DNA from: Nitrospiraceae bacterium | GTDB lineage: Bacteria > Nitrospirota > Nitrospiria > Nitrospirales > Nitrospiraceae | Length of the DNA: 64,000 nt | Assembly (NCBI GenBank): GCA_019637075.1 | Contig: JAHBWI010000001.1 | Location: 682,001 to 746,000 of the forward strand | Direction of reading: 5' to 3' | Shown: piece after piece, positions 1 through 9,150 of the stretch | How the letters are laid out: each line of letters starts with the position of its first letter | Position numbering within the stretch: position 1 is the first letter of the stretch | Notes under the pieces: generated by a model | Told to the model about the DNA's origin: nothing | The model's database searches: none | The model's input: only the letters and a program-made list of their open reading frames with translations | Made by a program: the position numbers and the translations under genes

Positions 1-440
1 CCTCCAGCGGCTTGAGCAAAGAAGATGTTGAAAAGCTGGTGAAGGATGCCCAATCCCACACCGAAGACGACAAGAAACGGCGTCGGGTGGCGGAAGCCAA
101 AAACCAGGCGGATTCCTTGATCTACAGCACCGAAAAGAACCTCAAGGAACACGGCGACAAGATCGCCGAGGACGACAAGACCAAGATCACCGACGCCATC
201 ACCGCCTTGCGGAAAGCGATGGAAGGAACCGAACCGGAGGCCATCGAATCCGCAACACAAACCTTGACGACGGCGTCCCACAAGCTCGCTGAAGAAATGT
301 ACAAGAAGGCTTCAGCGTCAGCCGGTCCCGGAGCGGGCCCCGAAGCCTCCTCGGCCGGCGACGGCGGAGGCGAGCATGCGAAGACCGACGAAAAGGTCGT
401 CGACGCTGAATTCGAAGAAGTCGATAAGGACAAAAAGTAA
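1..440 (+). CDS. dnaK: Chaperone DnaK (Hsp70), C-terminal part
   Basis: The reading frame is open from the left edge (frame begins at base 3), so the nucleotide-binding domain lies outside the window. The visible ~146 residues are the helical lid and the disordered tail. SGLSKEDVEKLVKDA matches the start of the Hsp70 lid, and the charged tail ends EEVDKDKK with a Gly/Ala-rich linker before it. DnaK is the cytosolic ATP-dependent foldase that works with DnaJ and GrpE. dnaJ follows 81 nt downstream, the usual pairing. A TTG at base 12 is not a real start, because homology continues upstream of it. Confidence 0.93.
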   Translation, partial: SSGLSKEDVEKLVKDAQSHTEDDKKRRRVAEAKNQADSLIYSTEKNLKEHGDKIAEDDKTKITDAITALRKAMEGTEPEAIESATQTLTTASHKLAEEMYKKASASAGPGAGPEASSAGDGGGEHAKTDEKVVDAEFEEVDKDKK

Positions 441-456
441 GCTCACAAGGCAGTAT

Positions 457-494
457 GGAAGACCGAACTCCTCCAAACTGAAGTTCGGTCTTCC
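457..494 (+). terminator. Hairpin between dnaK and dnaJ
   Basis: A perfect 13-bp stem (GGAAGACCGAACT with AGTTCGGTCTTCC) encloses a 12-nt loop. No T-tract follows, so it may be a partial terminator, processing site or mRNA-stabilising stem that sets the dnaK:dnaJ ratio rather than a full Rho-independent terminator. Confidence 0.5.
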
Positions 495-521
495 TGCAAT
501 CCACTCCAAGAATCATCCCCA

Positions 522-1634
522 GTGGCCAAGCGCGACTACTACGAAACCCTCGGTGTTGAGCGGAACGCCTCCGAAGAGGAACTGAAGAAGGCGTATCGTA
601 AACTCGCTCGCCAATTTCACCCCGACCTCCATACCGCGCACGATCAGAAGAAAAAGGCGGAAGAGAAGTTCAAGGAAATCAATGAGGCCTACGAAGTCCT
701 GAGCGATCAGGAAAAGCGGCGCCGGTACGATACCTTCGGCCATGCAGGCGGACCGCAGGGCGGCCCCGAAGGCTTCGACTTCGGTCAGGGCGGTTTCGGC
801 GACATCTTCAACGATATTTTTGAGGATTTCTTCGGCACTCCGAGAGGCCGAGCCCGGGCGGAGCGAGGAAACGACCTTCAATACAACCTCGAGATTACCT
901 TCGAGGAATCCGTCTTCGGGAAGGATGCGAAGCTCAAGATTCCTCGTTGGGAAACCTGCGCAGACTGTAAAGGGACCGGCGCGCGGTCGGCCACTGCCGT
1001 GAAGATGTGCCCGGCCTGTAAAGGCCAAGGGCAAATGCGCTTTCAACAGGGATTCTTCAGCGTGAGCCGCCCCTGCGGACAGTGCGAGGGCGCCGGCCAA
1101 ATCATCACCGAGCCCTGTAACACCTGCAGCGGACGTCAACGAATTCGCGCTGAACGGACGCTCTCCGTGCAGATACCGCCGGGAATCGAATCAGGAATGC
1201 GTTTGCGGCTGTCCAACGAAGGCGAGCATGGCGTCCAAGGCGGCCCCCCCGGCGATCTCTACGTAGCGATCAACGTGAAACCCCACTCACTGTTCCGGCG
1301 CGAGGGGCAGGATATCGTGTGCGACCTTCCGGTCAATCTCGTCACGGCCTCGCTCGGCGGACGAGTTGAGGTGCCCACGCTGAAGGGCAAGACCTTGATC
1401 AAAGTTCCGGCCGGCACTCAGCCGGACAAGACGTTGCGATTGAAAGGATTGGGATTCCCCAGCCTCAAGGGTGGCCATACGGGTGATCAGCTGTTTACCA
1501 TCAAGATCGAGATCCCCACGAAGCTGAGCCAGAAACAGAAGGAACTGCTCGAGGAATTCGGAAAAGAAAGCGGCTATGCCCAGGATCGCGACAGCGACGG
1601 ATTCTTCGACAAGATGAAGACCTTCTTCGAGTGA
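522..1634 (+). CDS. dnaJ: Chaperone protein DnaJ (Hsp40)
   Basis: Co-chaperone that stimulates DnaK ATPase. The 370-residue protein has the full type I layout. An N-terminal J domain carries the HPD motif (QFHPDLH), then comes a Gly/Phe-rich linker. Four zinc-finger repeats follow ([24 protein letters not shown] and CNTCSGRQ), the last lacking its final Gly, and then the C-terminal substrate-binding domain. The start is GTG at 522; no strong Shine-Dalgarno is visible, so translation may be coupled to or influenced by the upstream hairpin. It follows dnaK in the same direction. Confidence 0.97.
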   Translation: MAKRDYYETLGVERNASEEELKKAYRKLARQFHPDLHTAHDQKKKAEEKFKEINEAYEVLSDQEKRRRYDTFGHAGGPQGGPEGFDFGQGGFGDIFNDIFEDFFGTPRGRARAERGNDLQYNLEITFEESVFGKDAKLKIPRWETCADCKGTGARSATAVKMCPACKGQGQMRFQQGFFSVSRPCGQCEGAGQIITEPCNTCSGRQRIRAERTLSVQIPPGIESGMRLRLSNEGEHGVQGGPPGDLYVAINVKPHSLFRREGQDIVCDLPVNLVTASLGGRVEVPTLKGKTLIKVPAGTQPDKTLRLKGLGFPSLKGGHTGDQLFTIKIEIPTKLSQKQKELLEEFGKESGYAQDRDSDGFFDKMKTFFE

Positions 1635-1665
1635 ACGCGCTTTTTCCCCTATCATCTGACCAGCC

Positions 1666-2403
1666 ATGCCGGCGTTCTTCATCCGCGCAGATGCCGTTCA
1701 GGATGACCGAATCCTTCTCACCGGCGAGCTATGCCACCATCTCACCGCGAGCTTACGGATCAAACAGGGTGAGACCGTCCTGTTGACGGACGACCGTGGG
1801 CGACGGTACCGGACGTCGGTAGACCAAGTAGCAAAATCCTCCCTCTCCCTCAGGATTGTTGCGCAGGCCGAGGCTCCTCCGCAACAGGGTCCGTCCTTGC
1901 TGCTCGCGCAAGCGATCCTCAAGGGCGACCATATGGACTGGGTGATTCAGAAGGCCGGCGAGCTAGGGGTTGCCTCAATCATTCCTTTGATTGCCCGGCA
2001 TGGGGTCGTCCGGCCGCGTGAAGACCGTATTGCAGCTCAACTGGCACGCTGGCAGCGAATTCTCACCGAGGCGGCTCAACAATCGGAGCAATGGCGTCTT
2101 CCGCTCATCCAGGAGCCGGTCGAAGCCCGTACATTCTTTGCCGCCCCTCCCACCCCCTATGTGATGGTCCTCCTCGAACGGCACGGCGGCGCTCGCCTAT
2201 GGGATGTTCCTTTGCCGGTCGAGCCAGTCGACCTGGTGGCAGTGGCCGTGGGGCCGGAAGGAGGCTGGGCAGAGGAGGAGATCGACGCGGCTCAACGGCA
2301 CGGAGGACAGGCCATCGCGCTGGGCGCGCAAATCCTTCGTGCGGAAACTGCGGCCATTGCGGCGGTGAGTATTCTGCAATGTCGCGTGGGACGTCTCGGA
2401 TAG
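1666..2403 (+). CDS. rsmE: 16S rRNA (uracil1498-N3)-methyltransferase RsmE
   Basis: 245 residues with the SPOUT-class knotted methyltransferase signature. KAGELGV sits mid-protein, and the C-terminal SAM-binding knot has GPEGGW followed by LGAQILRAETA. It methylates U1498 of 16S rRNA in the decoding region. It begins at ATG 1666, 31 nt after dnaJ, and rsmE commonly follows dnaJ in bacterial genomes, so the three plus-strand genes probably form one operon. Confidence 0.95.
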   Translation: MPAFFIRADAVQDDRILLTGELCHHLTASLRIKQGETVLLTDDRGRRYRTSVDQVAKSSLSLRIVAQAEAPPQQGPSLLLAQAILKGDHMDWVIQKAGELGVASIIPLIARHGVVRPREDRIAAQLARWQRILTEAAQQSEQWRLPLIQEPVEARTFFAAPPTPYVMVLLERHGGARLWDVPLPVEPVDLVAVAVGPEGGWAEEEIDAAQRHGGQAIALGAQILRAETAAIAAVSILQCRVGRLG

Positions 2404-2409
2404 AGGCCG

Positions 2410-3396
2410 CTATGGAACTGACTGCAGTGCGAGAATGGTCCCGCCTTCACCGGCTGCCCAGCCGGAGCCGGGGGATGGGAAGGTCAGGGCCATCAGCGAT
2501 CGCTTCACGGGATTCTCCGACTCAACCCAATTGAACCCTGCATCGATGGTCCGCAAGATCTGTCCCCGCTCGCCGACAATCCACCCCTGCTGCGGGCTCG
2601 TGAAGCGAACGCGAATCAGGTCGGTCAATTTGCTGCAGGTCCGGCCACAGGGTAACGTACGATCGGCCCACCTGGTCCCACCGTCGGTCGTCTGAAAGAG
2701 CGCTCCGGCATTCCCGACTGCCCATCCGTTCATGTCGTCCGTAAACGCCACGTCAAAAAACGTTGCGGAACTCCGACTGTCTTGCACCTGCCAACTCTGG
2801 CCCCCATCGTTCGTAATGAGAATCGCGCCTAACGCGCCGACGATAGCGCCGTGCCGTTCGCTCGAAAACACCACGGCATGCAGTGCGGCACCGGTGCCGC
2901 TGGACTGATCGTTCCAAGTCACACCGCCATCTTTCGTGGCGAGGATCGTCCCGTTTCCACCGACCACCCACCCCTCCCGAGCCGAGCGAAAGGCAATCCC
3001 ATACAACGGCGCCTGCGTGGGGACGACTTGCGAAGCCCAGGTTTCCCCCCCATCACGACTCACGCGGACCGTGCCGTTCGCCCCGACGATCCACCCCTGT
3101 TTGGCATCGACAAAATGGACTGCCGTCAAGAGTGCCGTCGTCCCGCTGGCGACCTTTTTCCATTTCTTTCCGCCATCGATCGTCTTCAGGACGATTCCAC
3201 CGGACCCTACCGCCCATCCCACCTGAGCAGTGAAGAAATGGACACCTAGAAACGTGGCTTCTGACCCGCTCTTTTGGGCCACGACGGTAACTCGTGGATC
3301 GGCATGGACTGAGGTTGCCCATCCCTGGATGGACAGCATCGTGCAGGCGGAAAGAACCGCCGCGAGAAACCCGTGACGCGTCGGCTTCATGTTCAT
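2410..3396 (-). CDS. Exported YCF48-like beta-propeller protein
   Basis: 328 residues with an N-terminal signal peptide (hydrophobic core to about residue 32, ending VHA). The mature part is made of about six repeats of the type GWAVGSGGIVLKTIDGGKKW. These are the BNR/YCF48 blades first known from photosystem II assembly factor HCF136 but widespread in non-photosynthetic bacteria as exported propellers. The start overlaps the stop of the upstream IPT/TIG gene (ATGA), so the two are translationally coupled and probably act together at the cell envelope. No catalytic residues can be pointed to; the role is unknown. Confidence 0.85.
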   Translation of the reverse strand: MNMKPTRHGFLAAVLSACTMLSIQGWATSVHADPRVTVVAQKSGSEATFLGVHFFTAQVGWAVGSGGIVLKTIDGGKKWKKVASGTTALLTAVHFVDAKQGWIVGANGTVRVSRDGGETWASQVVPTQAPLYGIAFRSAREGWVVGGNGTILATKDGGVTWNDQSSGTGAALHAVVFSSERHGAIVGALGAILITNDGGQSWQVQDSRSSATFFDVAFTDDMNGWAVGNAGALFQTTDGGTRWADRTLPCGRTCSKLTDLIRVRFTSPQQGWIVGERGQILRTIDAGFNWVESENPVKRSLMALTFPSPGSGWAAGEGGTILALQSVP

Positions 3397-5069
3397 TGAT
3401 TGGTGCTGGATTCCGGACGGTTATTCTGCCAATACCCCTGATCGGGAATGCCCTTCGGCTCGATGGTAAAGGAACCGGCCTCCAAAGTGATCCACTGCTT
3501 CGGGCCACAGCATGTCCCGTCGGCGCGCAGATCCCACGAGCCGCGACGGACGATCAGCGGGCCGGTCATCGTGTCAGGCAAGTATTCGCCCGGCTTGCCG
3601 AAGCCGACAATATGCCGCCTGGGAACACGCACTTTGATCTCGGTATCCGTCCAACTCAGCACGACCGCCGCAATGCCGTTGAACAGCACTTCCGTTCGCG
3701 ACACATTCTCCTCGAGTTCCGGGCTTGTGCGCGCGTAGATGCTGTCTGTAATCCCGACCTTGCTCGCCTCGGCAGTCTTCAGGAATGTTCCAAATCCGGT
3801 ACCGGTGATCGTGACCGTCTCGTCGAGACCGGCCGACTTCGGGCTGTAGGAAGAGATCATCGGCTGCGCCACGGTGAACGTGCCGGCCTCCGTCTCCACG
3901 ACGCCATGCGACGCGCAACAGGTCCCGTCGGGATTGGCCTTATTTCCACCCCGCTTCACCACCACCGGCCCGCTCTTGACGCTGAACGGAACCCACACGT
4001 CGATACGGTCGTCATGCCAGCGATACACGATGGCCGGTACGCCGCCGATCTCGACGCGATTGTCTCCCTTGCTGAAGTCCATGAAGTTATACGGCGTCGC
4101 CCCGCTTTCGGAATAAAAGCCGAAATGTTCGCCGTTAATGCGTAGCAAGGTCCCAACCGGCGCACTCGCCGGGCTCACCGAAGTGGCCTTCGGTGTATGC
4201 ACGGTAAAGGTTCCCAGGTTACGGGCCTGACCATTGCGCGTCAGAACCATCGGCCCGCTCTGCGCATCCAGCGGCACGTGCACCACGATCGCCGTGTCGG
4301 ACCAGCTTGCGATTGCCGTCACCTGATTCCCGATGGTGATGCTATCTTGCGGAGTGCGTGTTGCCCCGAAATCACGTCCGAACAAGACGACCTTCGTCCC
4401 GACCGGCCCCGCCATCGGATCGACGCGGATGGAAGCCAACAGCTTCACCGAGGCGGAGTTGCTCACCGTATGTTGCACAGGTGCACAGCAGGAACCGTCG
4501 GGCAACGGATCCGAGGAGGCAAGGCGCACAACGACGTCACCGTTCTGCACGTTGGTCGGCAGCTCCACATCGATCTTGTCGTCGCGCCATTTCCGCGCGC
4601 GAACCGGCACACCGCCGATCAGCACATCGTTGACGCCGAAGATGGAATTGGGGTCCCGTGGGCCCGCCGTGTTGCCGAAGTGTTCGCCGAGGATTTCGAT
4701 GATGCTGCCCCGTTCCGCTTCCGTCGGTGTCACGGACCGGATGCTTGGCTGCAGCACCGAGAAGGATCCCGCGCTCAGCTTTTTCTTGCCGATGACGACA
4801 TCGACCGGCCCATTGCCGGCTTTCGATGGGACCTTCACTTCAATGAGATCGGACTCCCAGCGCTGAACCAGCGCGGGCACGCCCTTGAAAGAGACCTTGT
4901 TGAACTGCGGGGACTTGTACGCGCCGAAGCCCTTTCCGGTGATGGAAATCGTCGCGCCGGGAACGGCGGCGGCAGGCGTCAGCACAGGTGATTCCGCCAG
5001 GGCCACGCCGGCCCACATCGCAAGGGTCAATCCGGTCAGGCTGCCGATGGACGCCATGATATCTCTCAT
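3393..5069 (-). CDS. Exported IPT/TIG-domain repeat protein
   Basis: 558 residues. After a signal peptide (cleavage near residue 25) come at least five immunoglobulin-like IPT/TIG repeats, each opening with a variant of P-x-x-G-x-x-I-x-I-x-G-x-x-F-G. Interspersed copies of DGTCC add two cysteines per repeat in several blades (SDPLPDGSCC, NPDGTCC, RADGTCC). The repeated CC pairs are unusual and may form disulfides outside the cytoplasm. It is first in an operon with the YCF48-like gene. A likely structural or adhesive envelope protein; the function is not known. Confidence 0.8.
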   Translation of the reverse strand: MRDIMASIGSLTGLTLAMWAGVALAESPVLTPAAAVPGATISITGKGFGAYKSPQFNKVSFKGVPALVQRWESDLIEVKVPSKAGNGPVDVVIGKKKLSAGSFSVLQPSIRSVTPTEAERGSIIEILGEHFGNTAGPRDPNSIFGVNDVLIGGVPVRARKWRDDKIDVELPTNVQNGDVVVRLASSDPLPDGSCCAPVQHTVSNSASVKLLASIRVDPMAGPVGTKVVLFGRDFGATRTPQDSITIGNQVTAIASWSDTAIVVHVPLDAQSGPMVLTRNGQARNLGTFTVHTPKATSVSPASAPVGTLLRINGEHFGFYSESGATPYNFMDFSKGDNRVEIGGVPAIVYRWHDDRIDVWVPFSVKSGPVVVKRGGNKANPDGTCCASHGVVETEAGTFTVAQPMISSYSPKSAGLDETVTITGTGFGTFLKTAEASKVGITDSIYARTSPELEENVSRTEVLFNGIAAVVLSWTDTEIKVRVPRRHIVGFGKPGEYLPDTMTGPLIVRRGSWDLRADGTCCGPKQWITLEAGSFTIEPKGIPDQGYWQNNRPESSTNQ

Positions 5070-5237
5070 GGGGTGTGACTCCCTTGTGTCAGCAAAGAAG
5101 GTTGTCGCCCGTGGCGTACCGGCTCATGATGAAACCAGGTCCTCGGGCATGAGGCCCCGTCACGTGGCACACAACCCCACGCAACTAAGGCGGAGAGGCC
5201 GGAAGGGGGGTACAGCGTCAAGCAAAGGGACTCACGG

Positions 5238-5267
5238 ACTATAACAAGCTGTTTTTTTTGCTGTCAA
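5238..5267 (-). promoter_or_regulatory. Sigma70-type promoter for the IPT/YCF48 operon
   Basis: On the minus strand TTGACA (5267-5262) is followed after 18 nt by TATAGT (5243-5238), 6/6 and 5/6 matches to consensus. Transcription would start near 5231, giving an approximately 160-nt leader before the ATG at 5069, with GGGAG 9 nt upstream of that ATG as ribosome binding site. Confidence 0.6.
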
Positions 5268-5304
5268 GGCAACCGCAGGCAAGACAAGACGGAAGGAAAT
5301 GGAA

Positions 5305-5769
5305 TCAGGCAGCGGAGACTTGCACGAGCAATTCCAGCTCGATGGAGGCATTCAACGGCAATTCGGCCGCCCCCAGCGCGACACGGGCATGGCGCCCGGA
5401 TTCCCCGAAGATTTGCACGAGCAGATCTGACGCGCCGTTGATCACGGCAGGTTGTTGCACGAAGCCTTCAGCGGAGGCCACATGTCCCACGACCCGCACA
5501 ATCCGCTTGACGCGATCCAGGGATCCCAACTCGGCCCGCACGATCGCCAAAGAATTCAGCAGCGCCACACGTGCCGCCTCTGCGCCGCGCTCCACGTCCA
5601 GGTCCTTTCCCAGCTTCCCGGTCACGGCGACCTTGCCGTCGCGAAAGGGCAACACCCCGCTCAGGAACAACAGATCCCCTGCGAGCACGGCCGGGACATA
5701 GCTCGCCACCGGTTTGGGAGGTGCCGGCAAAGCGATCCCGAGATTCTTCAGCGCCGCTTCAGCGGACAT
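5305..5769 (-). CDS. RidA/YjgF-family protein
   Basis: 154 residues. The Rid-family trimer fold is indicated by the opening LGIALPAPPKPVASYVPA, then LLFLSGVLP and the C-terminal RHARVALGAAELPLNASIE. The Arg in that last segment matches the substrate-binding Arg of RidA. Family members hydrolyse reactive enamines/imines, although this longer subfamily (with the LPxPPxPxAxYxP opening) is less well characterised. It lies 11 nt after deoB and ends the long minus-strand train. Confidence 0.88.
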   Translation of the reverse strand: MSAEAALKNLGIALPAPPKPVASYVPAVLAGDLLFLSGVLPFRDGKVAVTGKLGKDLDVERGAEAARVALLNSLAIVRAELGSLDRVKRIVRVVGHVASAEGFVQQPAVINGASDLLVQIFGESGRHARVALGAAELPLNASIELELLVQVSAA

Positions 5770-5780
5770 CGCATACTCCT

Positions 5781-6944
5781 TTACCCCGAACGCAAGGCGT
5801 CCAGGAAACTATCACCCCAGGGCAACCTGGTGGCATGTAAAGCTTCCCCGATCGTCTGCGCTAGATCGGCCGCGGAAGTCCTCGTCCCCAAATTCACGCC
5901 GCGCGCCAACTTTGGACCGGTGACAAGGCAGGGCACATATTCCCGGGAATGACCTGGTTTGGGCCTGGCGCAGTCAAACCCGTGATCACCCGTGACGATC
6001 AAAAGATCGCCCTGCTTCAACGACTCCTGGATTTCGCGCAGGCGCCGATCGAACTGTTGAAAGGCGTCGACCGTACCCTGCAGATCAAGGCTCAGCAGTG
6101 AAATGCTGGCATAAATCAGCCCGCGCGGCACTTTCGTGAACATGCCGACGATTTCATCCATGACCGCCTCGGGCTGCATCAGCGGAATCGAACGCGTGAC
6201 CCCGCGGCCGCTGAACAGATCACCGACTTTACCCACCCCGATCACAGGCTGGCTTGCGCGGCTCAATTGATCCAGAAGGGTGGGGCCGGCCGGTTCCACG
6301 GCAAAGTCACGGCGGCGGTCCGAAAGCACGACGTGACCGGGCCGCCCGCTGAAAGGATAGGCCACGACGCGAATTACCGACGCTAGGCTCTTCAAGAGCC
6401 GCCTGGCTTCACGCGCCAATTTGTAGAGTTCTTCTGCCGGAAGGACCTGTTCGTGCGCCGCCAAGAAGATCGTCCCGGTGCTATCCACCCAGGCGATGGG
6501 CATCCCGGATGCCCGATGCCGACTGTCGAGTTCCGGAATCAATTCGGTGCCGACCGCGGTGCCGTTGCCCAACGTCTTCTGGCCGATCGCCGCCTCGAGC
6601 GCCGTCGCGAGTTCTGGCGTAAAGGTGCTGCAGGGCTGATACGCTTCTTCAATAACGTAGCCGGCCAATTCCCAATGGCCGGTGAGGGAATTCTTGCCTT
6701 TGGTGATGAAACCCAGACGACCGAAACAGCCTTCCGGTTGGGCAATTGCGCGAATCCCTCGAAACGATCCGAGATGACCGAGCCCCAACTGTTCGAGGTT
6801 GGGTAGGAACAGCCCGTCCGCCGTCGCGGCCAGTCGCTGCAACGTGTTGCAGCCGCCGTCACCGTAGGCTTCAGCATCGGGAAGTTCGCCGACACCCAAA
6901 CCGTCGACGGCAAGGAGCAGGATTCGGGTAATCATGGGGCGCAC
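5781..6944 (-). CDS. deoB: Phosphopentomutase DeoB
   Basis: 387 residues of the alkaline-phosphatase superfamily. The N-terminal metal site DGLGVGELPDAEAYGD and the C-terminal TGDHGFD motif, which provides metal ligands, are both present. It interconverts (deoxy)ribose 1-phosphate and 5-phosphate, feeding DeoC, whose gene lies two genes upstream in the same direction. Length is close to that of other DeoB proteins. Confidence 0.93.
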   Translation of the reverse strand: MRPMITRILLLAVDGLGVGELPDAEAYGDGGCNTLQRLAATADGLFLPNLEQLGLGHLGSFRGIRAIAQPEGCFGRLGFITKGKNSLTGHWELAGYVIEEAYQPCSTFTPELATALEAAIGQKTLGNGTAVGTELIPELDSRHRASGMPIAWVDSTGTIFLAAHEQVLPAEELYKLAREARRLLKSLASVIRVVAYPFSGRPGHVVLSDRRRDFAVEPAGPTLLDQLSRASQPVIGVGKVGDLFSGRGVTRSIPLMQPEAVMDEIVGMFTKVPRGLIYASISLLSLDLQGTVDAFQQFDRRLREIQESLKQGDLLIVTGDHGFDCARPKPGHSREYVPCLVTGPKLARGVNLGTRTSAADLAQTIGEALHATRLPWGDSFLDALRSG

Positions 6945-6998
6945 TATATCAAATTCCGCAGAACGAGCAAGTTTCTCGACTGGAATTGGCGTGGGGAA

Positions 6999-7325
6999 TC
7001 AATGCTCGGCAGGAGTCGGCCCGTGGCTGCGCACAAAATCTTCCAACCGACGCTCGTCCTTGCTGGGGACGGTGAGGAACTCGACGCCGAATTCTCTGCG
7101 GGTTGCCCAGCGAACTCGAGCTAATTCGATCTGCACCGGCGAGATTCCCGGTGCCGGCGTGATGGACAGGGTGATGTAGCCCTCGTCCCCCAGAGCAACC
7201 TCAGTCTCCACCGCACACCCGCCGAGCCCCAGGTTGTAAACGACACCCTCGCCTTCGATTTCCTCGCTCGAAAACGCCACGGGACAACGACAGCTGATAC
7301 GGTGGTGCTTGCGCGCTTCGCCCAC
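6999..7325 (-). CDS. PilZ-domain protein
   Basis: 108 residues forming a single PilZ-like beta barrel. RKHHR near the N-terminus fits the RxxxR part of the c-di-GMP site. The second motif reads NLGLGG where (D/N)xSxxG is expected, so the Ser is replaced by Gly and affinity may be reduced or lost. It lies between deoC and deoB without metabolic logic, so it is probably carried along in the transcription unit. Confidence 0.78.
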   Translation of the reverse strand: MGEARKHHRISCRCPVAFSSEEIEGEGVVYNLGLGGCAVETEVALGDEGYITLSITPAPGISPVQIELARVRWATRREFGVEFLTVPSKDERRLEDFVRSHGPTPAEH

Positions 7326-7352
7326 GTTGCGCCCCCTCCGATCGTCGCCGAT

Positions 7353-8042
7353 TCAGCAACGGGACGGTTGTGCGGCCCGCCACTCTTCGAGAATCTTCAG
7401 GCTGGCGCTCGTACCGATCCGGTCTGCCCCGGCCTCTAACATGGCCATCGTCGACTTCCAGTCCCGAATGCCGCCCGACGCTTTGACCTTCGCTCGGCCA
7501 GCCACGGCCTCCACCATCAGCCGGACATCTTCCACCGTCGCTCCGGCCTGGGAAAATCCCGTGGAGGTCTTCACATAGTCCATCCCGGCCTCAACCGCCA
7601 ATCGACAGGCCGCAATCTTTTCATCCCGCGTCAACAGGCATGTCTCCAGAATGACCTTGTGCTCGGCCTTCGGCGTGGCCCTGACGACTTCCATCATATC
7701 GGAGCGCACGAGATCGTAATCTCCGGATTTAAGGCGGCTGACATTGATCACCATGTCGAGCACCGTCGCGCCCCGCTCCACACCCTCGACCGCCTCGGCC
7801 ACCTTCATCTTCGTCGTATGGCCCCCCAAGGGGAATCCAACCGGAATCCCCACCCGAATCCCGGTTCCGGCCACAGCCGCCACTGCTTCATCGATATAGC
7901 AGGGAGGAATGAAGATCACACGGAAGTCCAACGACTTCGCTTCGGCACAGAGCCGCAGCACATCCGTCTTCGTCGCTTCGGGTCGCAAGACCGTATGGTC
8001 GAGATATATCGGCAGCGCCTCCATCCAACTGACTTGCTTCAT
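7353..8042 (-). CDS. deoC: Deoxyribose-phosphate aldolase DeoC
   Basis: 229 residues, class I aldolase TIM barrel. The Schiff-base lysine lies in YVKTSTGFS and the second catalytic lysine in VKASGGIRD. It cleaves 2-deoxyribose 5-phosphate to glyceraldehyde 3-phosphate and acetaldehyde, completing deoxynucleoside salvage with DeoB encoded downstream. It starts 55 nt after mltG on the same strand. Confidence 0.95.
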   Translation of the reverse strand: MKQVSWMEALPIYLDHTVLRPEATKTDVLRLCAEAKSLDFRVIFIPPCYIDEAVAAVAGTGIRVGIPVGFPLGGHTTKMKVAEAVEGVERGATVLDMVINVSRLKSGDYDLVRSDMMEVVRATPKAEHKVILETCLLTRDEKIAACRLAVEAGMDYVKTSTGFSQAGATVEDVRLMVEAVAGRAKVKASGGIRDWKSTMAMLEAGADRIGTSASLKILEEWRAAQPSRC

Positions 8043-8097
8043 CGTGCGTATGCCCTTTCAGTATGTCGATGCGATCGAACCTGGGCTCGTGAGCGGG

Positions 8098-9150
8098 TCA
8101 GGCGCCGTGCGCAACCAGGTGCGCCTTCGCCCGCTTCCGGAAGGGTTCCTTTTGATATTTTTCCACCGCCCGGTTGTGTTCTTCCAATGTTGAGGAAAAT
8201 TGGTGTGTGCCGTCGTTGCGCGACACGAAATACAAGTAGGGTGCCGCCGCAGGAAACAGTGTAGCCCGAATGGCATGGGCTCCTGGACTTGCGATCGGCC
8301 CTGGCGGAAGACCCTGCACGCGGTAGGTATTATAGGGGCTGGGACTGGACAGGTCCCGCTTGTGAATGTTGCCATCGAACGCCGGAAGACCGTAGATCAC
8401 GGTCGGATCACTTTGCAGCGGGATCTTCTTTCGTAAGCGATTGTGGAACACCGCCGCGATCAATTCCCGTTCGTCCTTCGCGCCTGTTTCCTTTTCGACC
8501 ACCGAAGCCAGGGTCAGGACTTGATGGCGCGACAGGCGCAGCCGAGCCGCCTGCTCTTGGAGATCCGGCGTCCACACCCGATGAAGTTCGTCGACCATCG
8601 CCCGGATCACGTCTTTGGCTTTCACCCCCCGCGGAAAGTTGTACGTCTCGGGGAACAGATAGCCCTCCAGCGAGTCCGCCTCGATTCCAAGCGACGCAAT
8701 GAACGCCCGGTCGCGCACGAGTTTGGAAAATTCGGTCGGGTCCGTGAGGTGCTGCTCGGCCAACACCTCCGCAATCTGCGCCAGGGTATAGCCCTCCGGC
8801 ACCGTGACGGGATGCAGCACGACCTTGCCTGCCAGCAGTTTGGCGAGAATATCCTCGGGAGTCATGCCGGCATCCAGTTCATATTCGCCGGGACGAACCC
8901 GCTTGGCGCTGTCACGCGCCTTGCCGAGAAGGAGGAAGGCGGACCGGCTGCGAATCAACCCGTCCTGCTTGAGCAGGTTCGCCACCTGCTGGAAGCTGCT
9001 GCCTTCTGGGATGATGACGGTTTGGGAAGGAGGTGTGACGGGCCCGCTAGCGACGGGGCTCTGTGCCCACCGCAGCATCTGGTAGCCCGCAATCCCCGTC
9101 AGGAGCAACACCACCACGGACAGCCCGATGATCGCTTTCGTTCGCATCAT
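8098..9150 (-). CDS. mltG: Endolytic murein transglycosylase MltG
   Basis: 350 residues from ATG 9150. The frame is open further upstream, but there it overlaps ruvX and has no homology. An N-terminal membrane anchor (IIGLSVVVLLLTGIAGY) precedes a LysM-like segment and the YceG catalytic domain. SVVEKETG contains the catalytic Glu, and LQSDPTVIYGLP and RDLSSPSPYNTYR are family motifs. It cuts nascent peptidoglycan glycan strands at the inner membrane. The start lies inside the 3' end of ruvX, about 104 bp of overlap. Confidence 0.93.
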   Translation of the reverse strand: MMRTKAIIGLSVVVLLLTGIAGYQMLRWAQSPVASGPVTPPSQTVIIPEGSSFQQVANLLKQDGLIRSRSAFLLLGKARDSAKRVRPGEYELDAGMTPEDILAKLLAGKVVLHPVTVPEGYTLAQIAEVLAEQHLTDPTEFSKLVRDRAFIASLGIEADSLEGYLFPETYNFPRGVKAKDVIRAMVDELHRVWTPDLQEQAARLRLSRHQVLTLASVVEKETGAKDERELIAAVFHNRLRKKIPLQSDPTVIYGLPAFDGNIHKRDLSSPSPYNTYRVQGLPPGPIASPGAHAIRATLFPAAAPYLYFVSRNDGTHQFSSTLEEHNRAVEKYQKEPFRKRAKAHLVAHGA

